Source of the DNA: Parvularcula maris
GTDB lineage: Bacteria > Pseudomonadota > Alphaproteobacteria > Caulobacterales > Parvularculaceae
DNA length: 57,415 nucleotides
Direction of reading: 5' to 3'
Assembly (NCBI RefSeq): GCF_024505085.1
Contig: NZ_JANIBC010000012.1
Location: 1-57,415 of the forward strand
Shown here: positions 36,883-45,734 of the stretch, one piece after another
Layout: each line of letters starts with the position of its first letter
How positions within the stretch are numbered: position 1 is the first letter of the stretch
Program-made: the position numbers and the translations under genes
Notes under the pieces: generated by a model
Told to the model about the DNA's origin: nothing
The model's input: the letters and a program-made list of their open reading frames with translations, nothing else
The model's database searches: none

Positions 36883-38568
36883 CTACTCCCCGCTCTCGGC
36901 GTAGACCCCTACCGTCGCGCCGACGAAGCCGCCCGCCATCTTGGTGGAGAGGATCCTCGCGTCCTGGACGCCGCCTAGAGGCAGCCATTCTTCTTTGTCT
37001 TCACGATAGAAGAAGCGCATCTCTCCCCCGTCCAGCGCGACCCGTAACTCAACCGGTCCTGCGCCCGCCAGCGGGGCGCGGGCCACCAGATCGCCCAGAG
37101 GGGCGGCATCGTCCCCCGCCTTCTTCCGCAGGCGCACCTCCAAACCTTCCTCACCTCTCCCCACCCCGAGCTTGTAGAAGAAACCATCCGACTGCAGGAT
37201 GACGAGGCCCGCCTCTTCGCCCTCCCCGGCCGGGCTGAAGGTCAGCTCGGTCACGGCTTCGGCGCTGGTGTGCTGCACCCGCCTGACCAAGAGGGACGGC
37301 TTTCCCCGCTCACCCAGGCGCTCGCGGCCAAGTTCGAGGAGGAGGTCGCCGTCCTTCACGCGGCTGAAACCGTCAGGGTCGCCTCTCACCGTCATCCAGT
37401 GGTAGCCAAGGGGCTCGTCGAACTCGTTCTCCACCCGGAACGCGCCCCTGGTCGGTAGAGCCGGCGGCTCGGCCTTGGGGAGGGCCGGACGGTCGGCGAC
37501 ATAGGGCACTTCCTCCTCGCCGCTCATCATCACCGGCCAGCCGTCCTTCCACTCGACTCGCATGAGGAAGGTCTCGCGGCCCAGATTGTGGTAGTCCTCC
37601 TCATAGGGACGGATGCCGAGAAAGGTCGCCCACCACTGCCCCTCCGCATCGGTGACGAGATCGGCATGGCCCACGGAGGTGATCGGGTTCTCCCGGTCCG
37701 GCGGCAGATGCCTCTGGGTAAGGATCGGGTTCTCCTCGTAAGGAGTGTAGGGGCCGAGCACATTGTCCGCCCGCAGCACGACCTGGCTGTGATTGATGGC
37801 GGTGCCCCCTTCGGCGGCGGAGAGGTAGTAGCGCTCCCCCACCCGGTAGATATGCGGCCCCTCGATCCAGACCGGGTTCTCCTCCGGGCGAACGCCGCCG
37901 TCGATCAGCACACGGGGCTCGGAGATGGACTGGAAGGTCTCGGGGTCCACCTCCCTGATCCAGACCGCGCGGTGACCCTCATAGCGCGGCTCCCCCTCCG
38001 GCGCGTCGTTGTTGATGACGTAGACCTTGCCGTCCTCGTCGAAGAAAAGCCCTGGGTCGATGCCGCCCACCTCGGAAAGCCAGATGGGGTCCGACCACGG
38101 ACCTTTCGGATCCTCCGCCGTCACGACGAAGTTGCCGCCGCAATCGACGCAGGTGTTGGCGACATGGAAGAGACCGTCATGGAACTCGATGGTCGGCGCG
38201 AAGACGCCTCGCGACAGACCGAGCCCCGTAAAATCCAGCATGCCCGCACGGTCGATGACGTTGCCCACCTGCGTCCACGAGACGAGGTCGCGGCTCTCGA
38301 AGACCGGGATGCCGGGGAAGTAGGCGAAGGTCGAAGTCACGAGGTAGTACTTGTCCCCGGCCCTCGTGATCGAAGGGTCGGGATAGAAGCCCGCAAGGAT
38401 GGGGTTCGCGTACTGGCCAGGCCCCGGCCGCGGCAGATTCTCCGGCTCGCTGCCTTCATAGACGAAGCGGTGGAAGCGTGCGGGATCGGCAGCCCCGGCT
38501 CCATCTGGCCCGGTGCACCCCGCTACCAAAAGGGTAAGGAATGCAGCGCGCCAGTCATGTTTCGGCAT
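36883..38568 (-). CDS. GH43 family beta-xylosidase/alpha-arabinofuranosidase
   Basis: A 561-residue lipoprotein enzyme (signal MPKHDWRAAFLTLLVAGC). The five-bladed propeller of GH43 carries the base Asp in ILAGFYPDPSITR, the pKa-tuning Asp in GGIDPGLFF, and the acid Glu in WIEGPHIY. A C-terminal concanavalin-like domain follows (from about residue 385), as in GH43 beta-xylosidases. It removes xylose or arabinose from xylooligomers. The ATG at 38568 follows a GGAGAAGG site and gives the lipobox; an upstream codon at 38622 does not. It is divergent from the GH10-xylB-xylA-lacI operon across operator 4. Confidence 0.9.
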   Translation of the reverse strand: MPKHDWRAAFLTLLVAGCTGPDGAGAADPARFHRFVYEGSEPENLPRPGPGQYANPILAGFYPDPSITRAGDKYYLVTSTFAYFPGIPVFESRDLVSWTQVGNVIDRAGMLDFTGLGLSRGVFAPTIEFHDGLFHVANTCVDCGGNFVVTAEDPKGPWSDPIWLSEVGGIDPGLFFDEDGKVYVINNDAPEGEPRYEGHRAVWIREVDPETFQSISEPRVLIDGGVRPEENPVWIEGPHIYRVGERYYLSAAEGGTAINHSQVVLRADNVLGPYTPYEENPILTQRHLPPDRENPITSVGHADLVTDAEGQWWATFLGIRPYEEDYHNLGRETFLMRVEWKDGWPVMMSGEEEVPYVADRPALPKAEPPALPTRGAFRVENEFDEPLGYHWMTVRGDPDGFSRVKDGDLLLELGRERLGERGKPSLLVRRVQHTSAEAVTELTFSPAGEGEEAGLVILQSDGFFYKLGVGRGEEGLEVRLRKKAGDDAAPLGDLVARAPLAGAGPVELRVALDGGEMRFFYREDKEEWLPLGGVQDARILSTKMAGGFVGATVGVYAESGE

Positions 38569-38607
38569 GGTTCGGCCTTCTCCGTCTAGACGCCATGGGC
38601 TTGGAAG

Positions 38608-38621
38608 TGGTAGCGCTAACA
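38608..38621. promoter_or_regulatory. LacI-type operator 4 (GH43 / GH10-xylBA-lacI)
   Basis: TGGTAGCGCTAACA, one mismatch to the consensus. From memory it has the form of the XylR/xyl-box sites of Caulobacter and Xanthomonas. It lies between GH43 (start 38568) and GH10 (start 38682) and would make the regulator gene at 42582 autoregulated. Confidence 0.82.
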
Positions 38622-38681
38622 CAAAACGACAGTACGGGCACCACCGGGCTGCACCGTGGGCACCAGGCAGGAGGAACCGGA

Positions 38682-39803
38682 ATGCTTCGAGGTCAAGACC
38701 GCCGTCAGGCGATGATGCTTCTTGGGGGAGGCCTGCTTGCGGCTGGCTGCGGCGGCGTCCCTTCGGCGCGAAGTGAAGAGGCCGCGGCGGCGTCGCTGCA
38801 CGAGCTTGCGGCGGCGAAGGGTCTGCGCTTCGGCACGGCCATGGCGGCGCGGCAGCTCGATGACCCGAACTATGTGGAGATCGTCAAACGCGAGTGCGGG
38901 GCGATCGTCGCCGAGAACGAGCACAAGATCTACACCATCCTCGCCGAGGAGGACGAGTGGAACTTCGGCCCCGCCGACGCCCTTGCGCGTTTCGCCGAGG
39001 AGGAAGTCCTGGCCATGCGCGGGCACACGCTGATCTGGTCGCACCCGCGCTGGCTGCCCGATTGGCTGAACAACACGGCCTTCGACGCCCAAGGTGCGGA
39101 AGCTTGGATCGACAGCTATGTCGCCCGCGTCGCCGGTCGCTACAGCCCGCAGGTCTACTCCTGGGACGTCATCAACGAGGCGGTGGACGACAAGACCGGC
39201 GAGCTGCGCGAGACGACCTTCACGAGGGCGATGGGCTTCGATGCGCTGACCCACAGCTTCCACGCGGCCAAGGAGGCGGCGCCCGGCGCCACCCTCGCCT
39301 ATAACGACTACATGTCCTGGGAAGAGGGCAATGAGGGCCACCGCACTGGGGTGCTGAGGCTTCTCGAGCGCCTCAAGAAGGACGGCGCGCCGATTGACGC
39401 GCTGGGCATCCAGTCCCACTCCAACTACAATATGCCGAACGAGTTCACCGCCGAGCGACAGCGGGCGTGGCGCGGCTTCGTCGATGAGGTGGTGGGCATG
39501 GGCCTCGACATCTACCTGACCGAGTTCGACGTGAACGACACGCGCCTCGGCCCGGACGAGGCCATGCGCGACCGGCTGATCGCCGACTACACGAAGGACT
39601 ATCTCGACATGATGCTGTCCTATCCTCAGACCAAGGACCTTCTGGCTTGGGGCATGGTGGACAAGGACAGCTGGCTTCAGACCTTCCTGCCGCGCGAGGA
39701 CGATGTGGAGAAGCGCCCCACCGTCTATGACAGCGACTACCAGGCCAAGCCGATGCGCGAGGCCATCGTTGCCGCCCTTCGCGCAGCCCCGGTCAGGAGC
39801 TGA
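38682..39803 (+). CDS. GH10 endo-1,4-beta-xylanase, Tat/lipoprotein signal
   Basis: A 373-residue xylanase. The leader DRRQAMMLLGGGLLAAGC has twin arginines and a lipobox Cys, so it is probably held at the cell envelope. The (beta/alpha)8 barrel has the acid/base Glu near 166 (WDVINEAVDD) and the nucleophile Glu near 281 (IYLTEFDVND). IVAENEHKIYTI and GHTLIWSHPRWLPDWL shape the substrate cleft. It cuts the xylan backbone or large oligomers. A perfect AGGAGG stands before the ATG at 38682. It is the first gene of an operon with xylB (8 bases on), xylA and lacI. Confidence 0.94.
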   Translation: MLRGQDRRQAMMLLGGGLLAAGCGGVPSARSEEAAAASLHELAAAKGLRFGTAMAARQLDDPNYVEIVKRECGAIVAENEHKIYTILAEEDEWNFGPADALARFAEEEVLAMRGHTLIWSHPRWLPDWLNNTAFDAQGAEAWIDSYVARVAGRYSPQVYSWDVINEAVDDKTGELRETTFTRAMGFDALTHSFHAAKEAAPGATLAYNDYMSWEEGNEGHRTGVLRLLERLKKDGAPIDALGIQSHSNYNMPNEFTAERQRAWRGFVDEVVGMGLDIYLTEFDVNDTRLGPDEAMRDRLIADYTKDYLDMMLSYPQTKDLLAWGMVDKDSWLQTFLPREDDVEKRPTVYDSDYQAKPMREAIVAALRAAPVRS

Positions 39804-39810
39804 GCGCGGC

Positions 39811-41259
39811 ATGTTCCTGGGCATCGACATCGGGACGTCGGGGGTCAAGGCGGTCATCGTCAATGAGGACGCGGACGTCATCGAGCAGGCGCAGGCCGGG
39901 CTCTCCGTCTCGCGCCCCCGCCCGCAATGGTCCGAGCAGGACCCGGCCGATTGGTGGCGCGCTGCCAATGAGGCCGTCCTCTCCTTATCGGCGGACCGTC
40001 GCGGTAAGGTCGAGGCCATCGGCCTTTCCGGCCAGATGCACGGCGCTACCCTTCTGGGTGCGGATGACGAGGTGCTGCGCCCCGCCATCTTGTGGAACGA
40101 TGGACGCAGCGCCCCCCAGTGCGAGGCGCTGCTTCAGCGACAGCCGCGCGCCCACGAGATCACCGGCAATCTGATCTTTCCGGGCTTCACTGCGCCCAAG
40201 CTCCTCTGGGTCGCCGAGAATGAGCCGGACATCTTCGAGAGGACCGAACGGGTTCTTCTTCCGAAGGACTATATCCGCCTTCTGATGACCGGCTCGGCGG
40301 TGAGCGAGATGTCCGATGCGTCGGGTACGTCCTGGCTCGACGTGGCCGATCGTTCCTGGTCGGACGAGATGCTTGAGGCCACCGGGCTGCGCCGGTCCCA
40401 TATGCCGGAGCTGGTCGAGGGCGACGAGGTCTCCGGCAGGCTTCTGCCGCATGTCGCGCGAGACTGGGGCATGGGCGAGGTCGTCGTCGCAGGCGGCGGC
40501 GGGGACAATGCGGCGGGCGCGGTGGGCGTCGGGGTGACGAACCCCGGCGACGCGTTCCTGTCGCTCGGCACCTCAGGGGTCATCTTCGTCGCCGGGTCGA
40601 GCTTCGCTCCCAACCCGCAAAGCGGGGTACACGCTTTTTGCCACGCTTTGCCCAATGCCTGGCACGAGATGACGGTGATGCTGTCGGCGGCTTCCTGCGT
40701 GGACTGGGCGGCCAAGCTGACCGGCATGGGTGACGCCGGCAGCCTGATCGCCGCCGCCGAGAAGCGCGGCTCGCTGGAGGGCCCCCTTCTCTTTCTTCCC
40801 TACCTCTCGGGCGAGCGCACCCCCCACAACGATCCCTTGGCGCGCGGCGTCCTGTTCGGGCTCGACCACGACACGGACGCGGCAGCCCTGGGGCAGGCTG
40901 TCCTGGAAGGGGTCGCCATGGCCTTCGCCGACGGCCTCGACTGCCTGGCCGAGAGCGAGCGCGTGAAGGCGCTGACCGTGATCGGCGGCGGTGCCCGCTC
41001 CTCCTACTGGGGGCGCATCCTTTCGGCCGCGCTGGGCAGGCCTCTCCTCTACCGCCGCGACGCCGATGTCGGCCCCGCCTACGGTGCGGCGCGCCTCGCG
41101 CAGATCGCGGCGGGCGGAGACAGGCAGGCCGCCCTCGCCCCGCCTCCGGTGCTGCACGAGATCAGCCCCCGGAAGGAGGACGCCGAACGCCTGGCCACCA
41201 AGCGCGAGCTCTTCTCCTCCCTCTACAGACAGAACAAAGACTATTTTGGAAAGGTATAG
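39811..41259 (+). CDS. xylB: Xylulokinase
   Basis: A 482-residue FGGY-family kinase, the usual length. The N-terminal phosphate motif GIDIGTSGVKAVIV is at residues 4-17, followed by GLSGQMHGATLL. The FGGY C-terminal domain has GGGARSSYWGRILSAALG. It phosphorylates D-xylulose to xylulose 5-phosphate. The ATG at 39811 follows AGGAG; longer in-frame readings run back into the xylanase gene. It sits between GH10 and xylA. Confidence 0.94.
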   Translation: MFLGIDIGTSGVKAVIVNEDADVIEQAQAGLSVSRPRPQWSEQDPADWWRAANEAVLSLSADRRGKVEAIGLSGQMHGATLLGADDEVLRPAILWNDGRSAPQCEALLQRQPRAHEITGNLIFPGFTAPKLLWVAENEPDIFERTERVLLPKDYIRLLMTGSAVSEMSDASGTSWLDVADRSWSDEMLEATGLRRSHMPELVEGDEVSGRLLPHVARDWGMGEVVVAGGGGDNAAGAVGVGVTNPGDAFLSLGTSGVIFVAGSSFAPNPQSGVHAFCHALPNAWHEMTVMLSAASCVDWAAKLTGMGDAGSLIAAAEKRGSLEGPLLFLPYLSGERTPHNDPLARGVLFGLDHDTDAAALGQAVLEGVAMAFADGLDCLAESERVKALTVIGGGARSSYWGRILSAALGRPLLYRRDADVGPAYGAARLAQIAAGGDRQAALAPPPVLHEISPRKEDAERLATKRELFSSLYRQNKDYFGKV

Positions 41260-41263
41260 ATCC

Positions 41264-42571
41264 ATGTCCGGCTATTTCGATAAGATCGACCCCATCAAGT
41301 TCGAAGGTCCCGATACGGACAACCCCCTCGCCTTCCGCTTCTACGATGCGGACAAGGTGGTGATGGGCAAGACCATGGCGGAGCATCTGCGCGCCGCCGC
41401 CTGCTACTGGCACACCTTCTGCTGGGACGGCTTCGACGTCTTCGGCGCGGGCACCTTCTCCCGCCCCTGGCACGAGCTCGAAGGCCAGGAGATGGCCGAG
41501 GCCAAGCTCGATGCGGCCTTCGACTTCTTCTCCAAGCTGGGCTTTCCCTATTTCTGCTTCCACGATGTGGACATGATGGCCCCGGCCGTGACGATGAAGG
41601 AGCATGTCGCCAATCTCGGCCGCATCCTCGACCCCCTCGAGGAGAAGATGGGCGAGACCGGGCGCAAACTCCTCTGGGGCACGGCGAACCTCTTCAGCCA
41701 TCCCCGCTATATGGGCGGCGGCGCCACCAATCCGGACCCGGAGGTCTTCGCCTGCGCCGCCGTGCAGGTCCGCGCCATGCTGGACGCGACCAAGCGGCTG
41801 GGCGGTGAGAACTACGTCTTCTGGGGCGGACGCGAGGGCTACGACACCCTTCTGAACACGGACCTCTCCAAGGAGCTCGACCAGTACGCGCGCATGCTCT
41901 CCATGGCGGTGGACTACAAGCACAAGATCGGTCTTGTAGGCCCCCTCCTCATCGAGCCGAAACCCCACGAGCCGACCAAGCACCAGTACGACCGCGATGT
42001 CGGCACGATCTACGGCTTCTTGGAGAAGTACGACCTCCTCGCCGACGTGAAGGTCAATATCGAGACCAACCACGCGACCCTCGCGGGCCTGCCCATGGAC
42101 CACGAGATCGCCGCCGCCTACGCGCTAGGGATCTTCGGCTCGATCGACGCCAACCGCGGCGATCCGCAGAACGGTTGGGATACGGACCAGTTCTGGAACG
42201 ACCCGCTCGATATCGCCAAGAGCATGGTGCACATCCTGAGGAACGGCGGCTTCACCACGGGCGGCTTCAACTTCGACGCCAAGGTGCGCCGCCAGTCCAT
42301 CGGTGCCGAGGACCTGTTCTATGGCCATATCGGCGGCATCGACGCCCTCGCCAAGGGGCTCCTCTCGGCGGCCGCCATCATCGAGGACGGCGCGACCGAC
42401 CGCTTCCTCGACGAGCGCTATGAGGGGTGGAAGGGCGATCTCGGCCAGTTCATCATGAAGGACGCCTCCCTCGACACCCTGGCCGACAGGGCGCTTCAGG
42501 AGAGCTACGACCCCAAGCCGCGTTCGGGCCGCCAGGAGTATCTCGAGAACCTTCTCCAGCGCTACGTCTGA
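41264..42571 (+). CDS. xylA: Xylose isomerase
   Basis: A 435-residue type II xylose isomerase. Family motifs are HTFCWDGFDVFGAGTF, PYFCFHDVDMMAP (catalytic His), WGGREGYDTLLNTD, and NIETNHATLAGLPMDHEI with metal ligands. It interconverts D-xylose and D-xylulose with two divalent metals. The ATG at 41264 (MSGYFDKID) is 4 bases after the xylB stop. It shows that xylose is used by the isomerase route here, not the oxidative Xyl pathway of Caulobacter. Confidence 0.96.
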   Translation: MSGYFDKIDPIKFEGPDTDNPLAFRFYDADKVVMGKTMAEHLRAAACYWHTFCWDGFDVFGAGTFSRPWHELEGQEMAEAKLDAAFDFFSKLGFPYFCFHDVDMMAPAVTMKEHVANLGRILDPLEEKMGETGRKLLWGTANLFSHPRYMGGGATNPDPEVFACAAVQVRAMLDATKRLGGENYVFWGGREGYDTLLNTDLSKELDQYARMLSMAVDYKHKIGLVGPLLIEPKPHEPTKHQYDRDVGTIYGFLEKYDLLADVKVNIETNHATLAGLPMDHEIAAAYALGIFGSIDANRGDPQNGWDTDQFWNDPLDIAKSMVHILRNGGFTTGGFNFDAKVRRQSIGAEDLFYGHIGGIDALAKGLLSAAAIIEDGATDRFLDERYEGWKGDLGQFIMKDASLDTLADRALQESYDPKPRSGRQEYLENLLQRYV

Positions 42572-42581
42572 GGAGGTGCCC

Positions 42582-43724
42582 TTGTCCGAAGCGTTGTCTT
42601 CCGCTCCAACGCCCCGCAAGAGAAACGACCGCTATGAAGAGGCGGCTGTGCAGGCTGGAAGGACGGGCGGCAAGGCATTGGCGGCGAAGGGCTCCAAACT
42701 TAGAACGAAGCGAGCGCAGGCAACGCTGAAGGAGGTCGCCGAGCTCGCCGGCGTCTCCCAGATGACGGTCAGCCGCGCGCTGAACGCCCCCGAGATGGTG
42801 CGCAAGCCCACCCGCGAGCGCATCCAGCGGGCGGTGGAGGAGCTCAACTACCGCCCCAACCTCATGGCCAGGAGCCTGGCCGCAGGGCGGTCACTGTTCA
42901 TCGGGGTGGGCTACAACAACCCCTCCAGCGCCTATCTGAGCGAGCTGCTCCTCGGGGCGCTGCGCACCTGCCGGAGCGCCGGCCACCATTTGGTGGTCGA
43001 GGAGCTGCCTGAGAGCGCGGTCGGCGACCCCGAAGCGCTCGCCGGCAAGCTGCGCGACAGCGGCCTCGACGGTCTGATCCTGGCCCCGCCGCTCAGCGAG
43101 AACGCGGAGGTGGCCGCCGCCGTCTCGGGGATCGGCATTCCGGTGGTGCTACTCTCCCCCGGGGAGGGAACCAGCACGGCGATGCGGATCGGCATCGACG
43201 ACGAGCGGGCGGCCCTTCTGATGACCCGGCACCTCATCGGGCTCGGCCACCGCCGCATCGCCTTCATCGCGGGGCCGGAAGGGGACTTCCAGTCCGCCGA
43301 GCGCCGCCGGGGGTTCGAGAGGGCGCTGGACGAGGCGAACCTTCCGACCGACCAGGCGCTGATCGCCGGAGGGGCCTATACCTACCGCTCCGGCATGGAC
43401 GCGGCCGCCTCCATCCTCAGCGCTGCAGCACCGCCCACGGCGATCTTCGCGGCCAATGACGACATGGCGGCGGGGGCCGTGGCCGAGGCGCACCGGCGGG
43501 GTCTGCGCGTGCCCGAGCAGCTCTCCGTGGCAGGGTTCGACGACACCTCCCTCGCCAGCACCATCTGGCCGAGCCTCACCACCGTGCACCAGCCCATCGC
43601 CGAGATGGCCAGCCGCGCCGTGCTGCTCTTGGGCGATGCCGGCAGCCAGTCCGATGCTGCCTACCAGCTCGACGTCGAGATCATCGAGCGCGAGTCCGTC
43701 GCCCCTCCCCCGCAGGAGGTCTGA
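42582..43724 (+). CDS. LacI-family transcriptional regulator, likely xylan/xylose repressor
   Basis: A 380-residue LacI/GalR regulator. A basic N-terminal tail of about 45 residues precedes the helix-turn-helix (ATLKEVAELAGVSQMTVSRAL) and hinge helix (YRPNLMARSLA). The periplasmic-binding-like ligand domain is near GntR (HLIGLGHRRIAFIAGP, FAANDDMAAGAV, DDTSLASTIWPSLTTVHQP). I chose TTG at 42582 with GAGGAGG 5 bases upstream; GTG at 42576 overlaps that site. It follows xylA directly and is probably autoregulated through operator 4. The ligand may be xylose, xylobiose or a uronate. Confidence 0.9.
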   Translation: MSEALSSAPTPRKRNDRYEEAAVQAGRTGGKALAAKGSKLRTKRAQATLKEVAELAGVSQMTVSRALNAPEMVRKPTRERIQRAVEELNYRPNLMARSLAAGRSLFIGVGYNNPSSAYLSELLLGALRTCRSAGHHLVVEELPESAVGDPEALAGKLRDSGLDGLILAPPLSENAEVAAAVSGIGIPVVLLSPGEGTSTAMRIGIDDERAALLMTRHLIGLGHRRIAFIAGPEGDFQSAERRRGFERALDEANLPTDQALIAGGAYTYRSGMDAAASILSAAAPPTAIFAANDDMAAGAVAEAHRRGLRVPEQLSVAGFDDTSLASTIWPSLTTVHQPIAEMASRAVLLLGDAGSQSDAAYQLDVEIIERESVAPPPQEV

Positions 43725-43731
43725 GCCGCCC

Positions 43732-45546
43732 TCAGCCCGCCTCGGTGGCGGCGAGATAGGCGGCGATCCAGTAGAGCGGCGCGTTCCAGTTGATGGCCAC
43801 CTCGTTGAGGGAGTAGGCGCGGTGGTCGTCCGCGTAGCAGAGCATGGGCGCGCAACCCTCTTCCTTGAGCTGGCTCGCCACCTCCTCCGCACCGGGACTT
43901 TCATTGGCGCCTCCCGAGAGCGCACCGGGCGGCGGCAGGGGCAGGCCCTCGACGCTCGAACCCATCCAGAAGCGGTGGTGCGGGCTCTTCATCGCGTTCT
44001 CCCCAAAGCCCGCCACATAAGAGAAGCCGAGCGGGTTGCGCCCGAGAAGGTAGTCGGCGATGGCGACCACCCCGTCGCGGTACTTGTCGTCCCCGGTCGC
44101 CTCCGCCGCCATGGCCAGGATAATGCCCCGGTTGGCCATATCGCCGTTGGAGCCCCAGACATAGCTGCGGTCGAAGGGAACGCCGTAGCCCTGCCCCTCG
44201 GCCTCCTCGAGCATCTGGCCGGCGACGGCAAGGAGCGCCGCCTCGGCCCGTGCCCGCTCACGGGCGGGGAGGCTGTCCGTGGTCAGGAGGGTCAGCGTGC
44301 CGAGCGCCTCGACCGTGGGCCAGGCGATGTCCCGCTGACCTGGTTTGGGCAGCGCCAGGAAATGGTCCGAGCGCTGCATGTCGCGGCGGTAGCGCCTCTT
44401 TCCAGTGGCGGCAAAGAGTTCGGCGGCTGCCCAGTAGAACTCGTCCTCGAGGTTCCGGTCGCCGTAACCGCCGCTGCCGCCGTCGGTGACATCGGTGGCG
44501 AAAGCGTCCGGCACACGGCGCGCGGCGGCATAGGCGCGCTCCGAAGCCTCGAGGCAAAGTGCGGCGTAGTCCTCGTCATAGGGTGCGAAGACCCGTGCGC
44601 ACTGCGCCGCCGCGGCGGCTAGGTTCAGGGTTGCGGCTGTAGAAGGGTATGCAAGCGCCCGGTCGTCCGGCGCCTCTGCTGGAATAGTGGGAAGCCCCGT
44701 CCAGAACTGATCGCCGACCTTGTGGTGGGCCATGCCTGAGGCATCTACCTCGGACAGCTCCAACTCCGGTCCGTTCTGCATGCCAAGGGGCAGGCGGAGC
44801 GTCGTGCCTTCGGGGACCTGCATGGCCAGGAGGAAGTCCATCTCCCAGCGCGCCTCGTCCAAAACATCCGGGACGCCGTTGCCTGCCTCGGGGATGGCAG
44901 CCGATCCGTCACGCCCGGCGATGCCGCGCTCCGCTGCGTTCATCAGCGCCCAGACGGAGATGCCGCCGTTGACGACGTACTTGCCGTGGTCGCCCGCATC
45001 GTACCAGCCCTTCGAGACGTCGAGCTTGTAGGGGCAGCCGCCCCACTCATTGCCTCTATGGTCGGTTGCCGGGCAGGCGGCGATGTCGGGCGTATGCCCT
45101 GCCTCACGCGCGAAGGCCTCGCCGACATGCTCAGCCTCAATGGGTGTGCTGGCGCGCTGGTGGTAGAAGAAGGCCAAAGCGCCATCCGCCAGCTCGTCAT
45201 AGATGCCCGGCCGGACATCGAAGGGCTCGCTCGCCGCGCCGCCCGCCTTGAGGGACAGACCGCTGCCCGCCGGTGCCTCGAAGGCGATCCGGTGGACGTG
45301 CTGGCCCGATGCCCGGTCCATGCCGAAGGGCTCGGTCATGCCCTGCCCCAGCACCTCCCCATCGCTCGCGACGATGTCGAACGGGACCGGCTCCTTGGCG
45401 TCGGACACCAGGGTCGCCCGCATGGCGCCGCCCGGTTCGAAGCCCGTCTGGTTGAGATGCAGCTCCTGGGCAGCGGCATCACCGATCACGAAGAACGACC
45501 CCGCCAGAAGTGGAAGCCCACTTCTCCATACCCTTGCTCCAACCAT
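43732..45546 (-). CDS. GH9 family glycoside hydrolase
   Basis: A 604-residue exported enzyme: signal peptide ending near DAAAQ, an Ig-like N-terminal domain (ELHLNQTGFEPGGAMRATLV), and an (alpha/alpha)6 GH9 barrel. The catalytic-base region is KGWYDAGDHGKYVVNGG, and the C-terminal acid Glu is in YSLNEVAINWNAPLYW. GH9 enzymes usually cut beta-1,4-glucans or cello-oligomers; here it may act on mixed-linkage or xyloglucan fragments that accompany xylan. The ATG at 45546 has GGGAGG upstream. It is convergent with lacI and divergent from GH3, with an operator 24 bases from its start. Confidence 0.9.
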   Translation of the reverse strand: MVGARVWRSGLPLLAGSFFVIGDAAAQELHLNQTGFEPGGAMRATLVSDAKEPVPFDIVASDGEVLGQGMTEPFGMDRASGQHVHRIAFEAPAGSGLSLKAGGAASEPFDVRPGIYDELADGALAFFYHQRASTPIEAEHVGEAFAREAGHTPDIAACPATDHRGNEWGGCPYKLDVSKGWYDAGDHGKYVVNGGISVWALMNAAERGIAGRDGSAAIPEAGNGVPDVLDEARWEMDFLLAMQVPEGTTLRLPLGMQNGPELELSEVDASGMAHHKVGDQFWTGLPTIPAEAPDDRALAYPSTAATLNLAAAAAQCARVFAPYDEDYAALCLEASERAYAAARRVPDAFATDVTDGGSGGYGDRNLEDEFYWAAAELFAATGKRRYRRDMQRSDHFLALPKPGQRDIAWPTVEALGTLTLLTTDSLPARERARAEAALLAVAGQMLEEAEGQGYGVPFDRSYVWGSNGDMANRGIILAMAAEATGDDKYRDGVVAIADYLLGRNPLGFSYVAGFGENAMKSPHHRFWMGSSVEGLPLPPPGALSGGANESPGAEEVASQLKEEGCAPMLCYADDHRAYSLNEVAINWNAPLYWIAAYLAATEAG

Positions 45547-45569
45547 GCTGCACCTCCCGCGAGTTTTTA

Positions 45570-45583
45570 TGTTAGCGCTCACT
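45570..45583. promoter_or_regulatory. LacI-type operator 5 (GH9)
   Basis: TGTTAGCGCTCACT, identical to operator 1. It lies 24 bases upstream of the GH9 start codon and 150 bases from the divergent GH3. Confidence 0.75.
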
Positions 45584-45654
45584 TTCGCTACCTGCCGAAG
45601 GGATGGCAAGAACCGGGCTCAGTGCAGCTTACCCTTTGCCCCGCCGCCGCTTGA

Positions 45655-45668
45655 TGATAGCCCTAACA
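45655..45668. promoter_or_regulatory. LacI-type operator 6 (GH3)
   Basis: TGATAGCCCTAACA, two mismatches to the consensus. It lies 67 bases before the GH3 start at 45735. With operator 5 it makes a pair 85 bp apart in the same divergent gap, a spacing that could allow looping. Confidence 0.55.
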
Positions 45669-45734
45669 TTCAAGCAATGAGAACGGGTCACTCCTACCCC
45701 CAGGAGACGATCCGGCCACCGGGAGGAACGGGTA

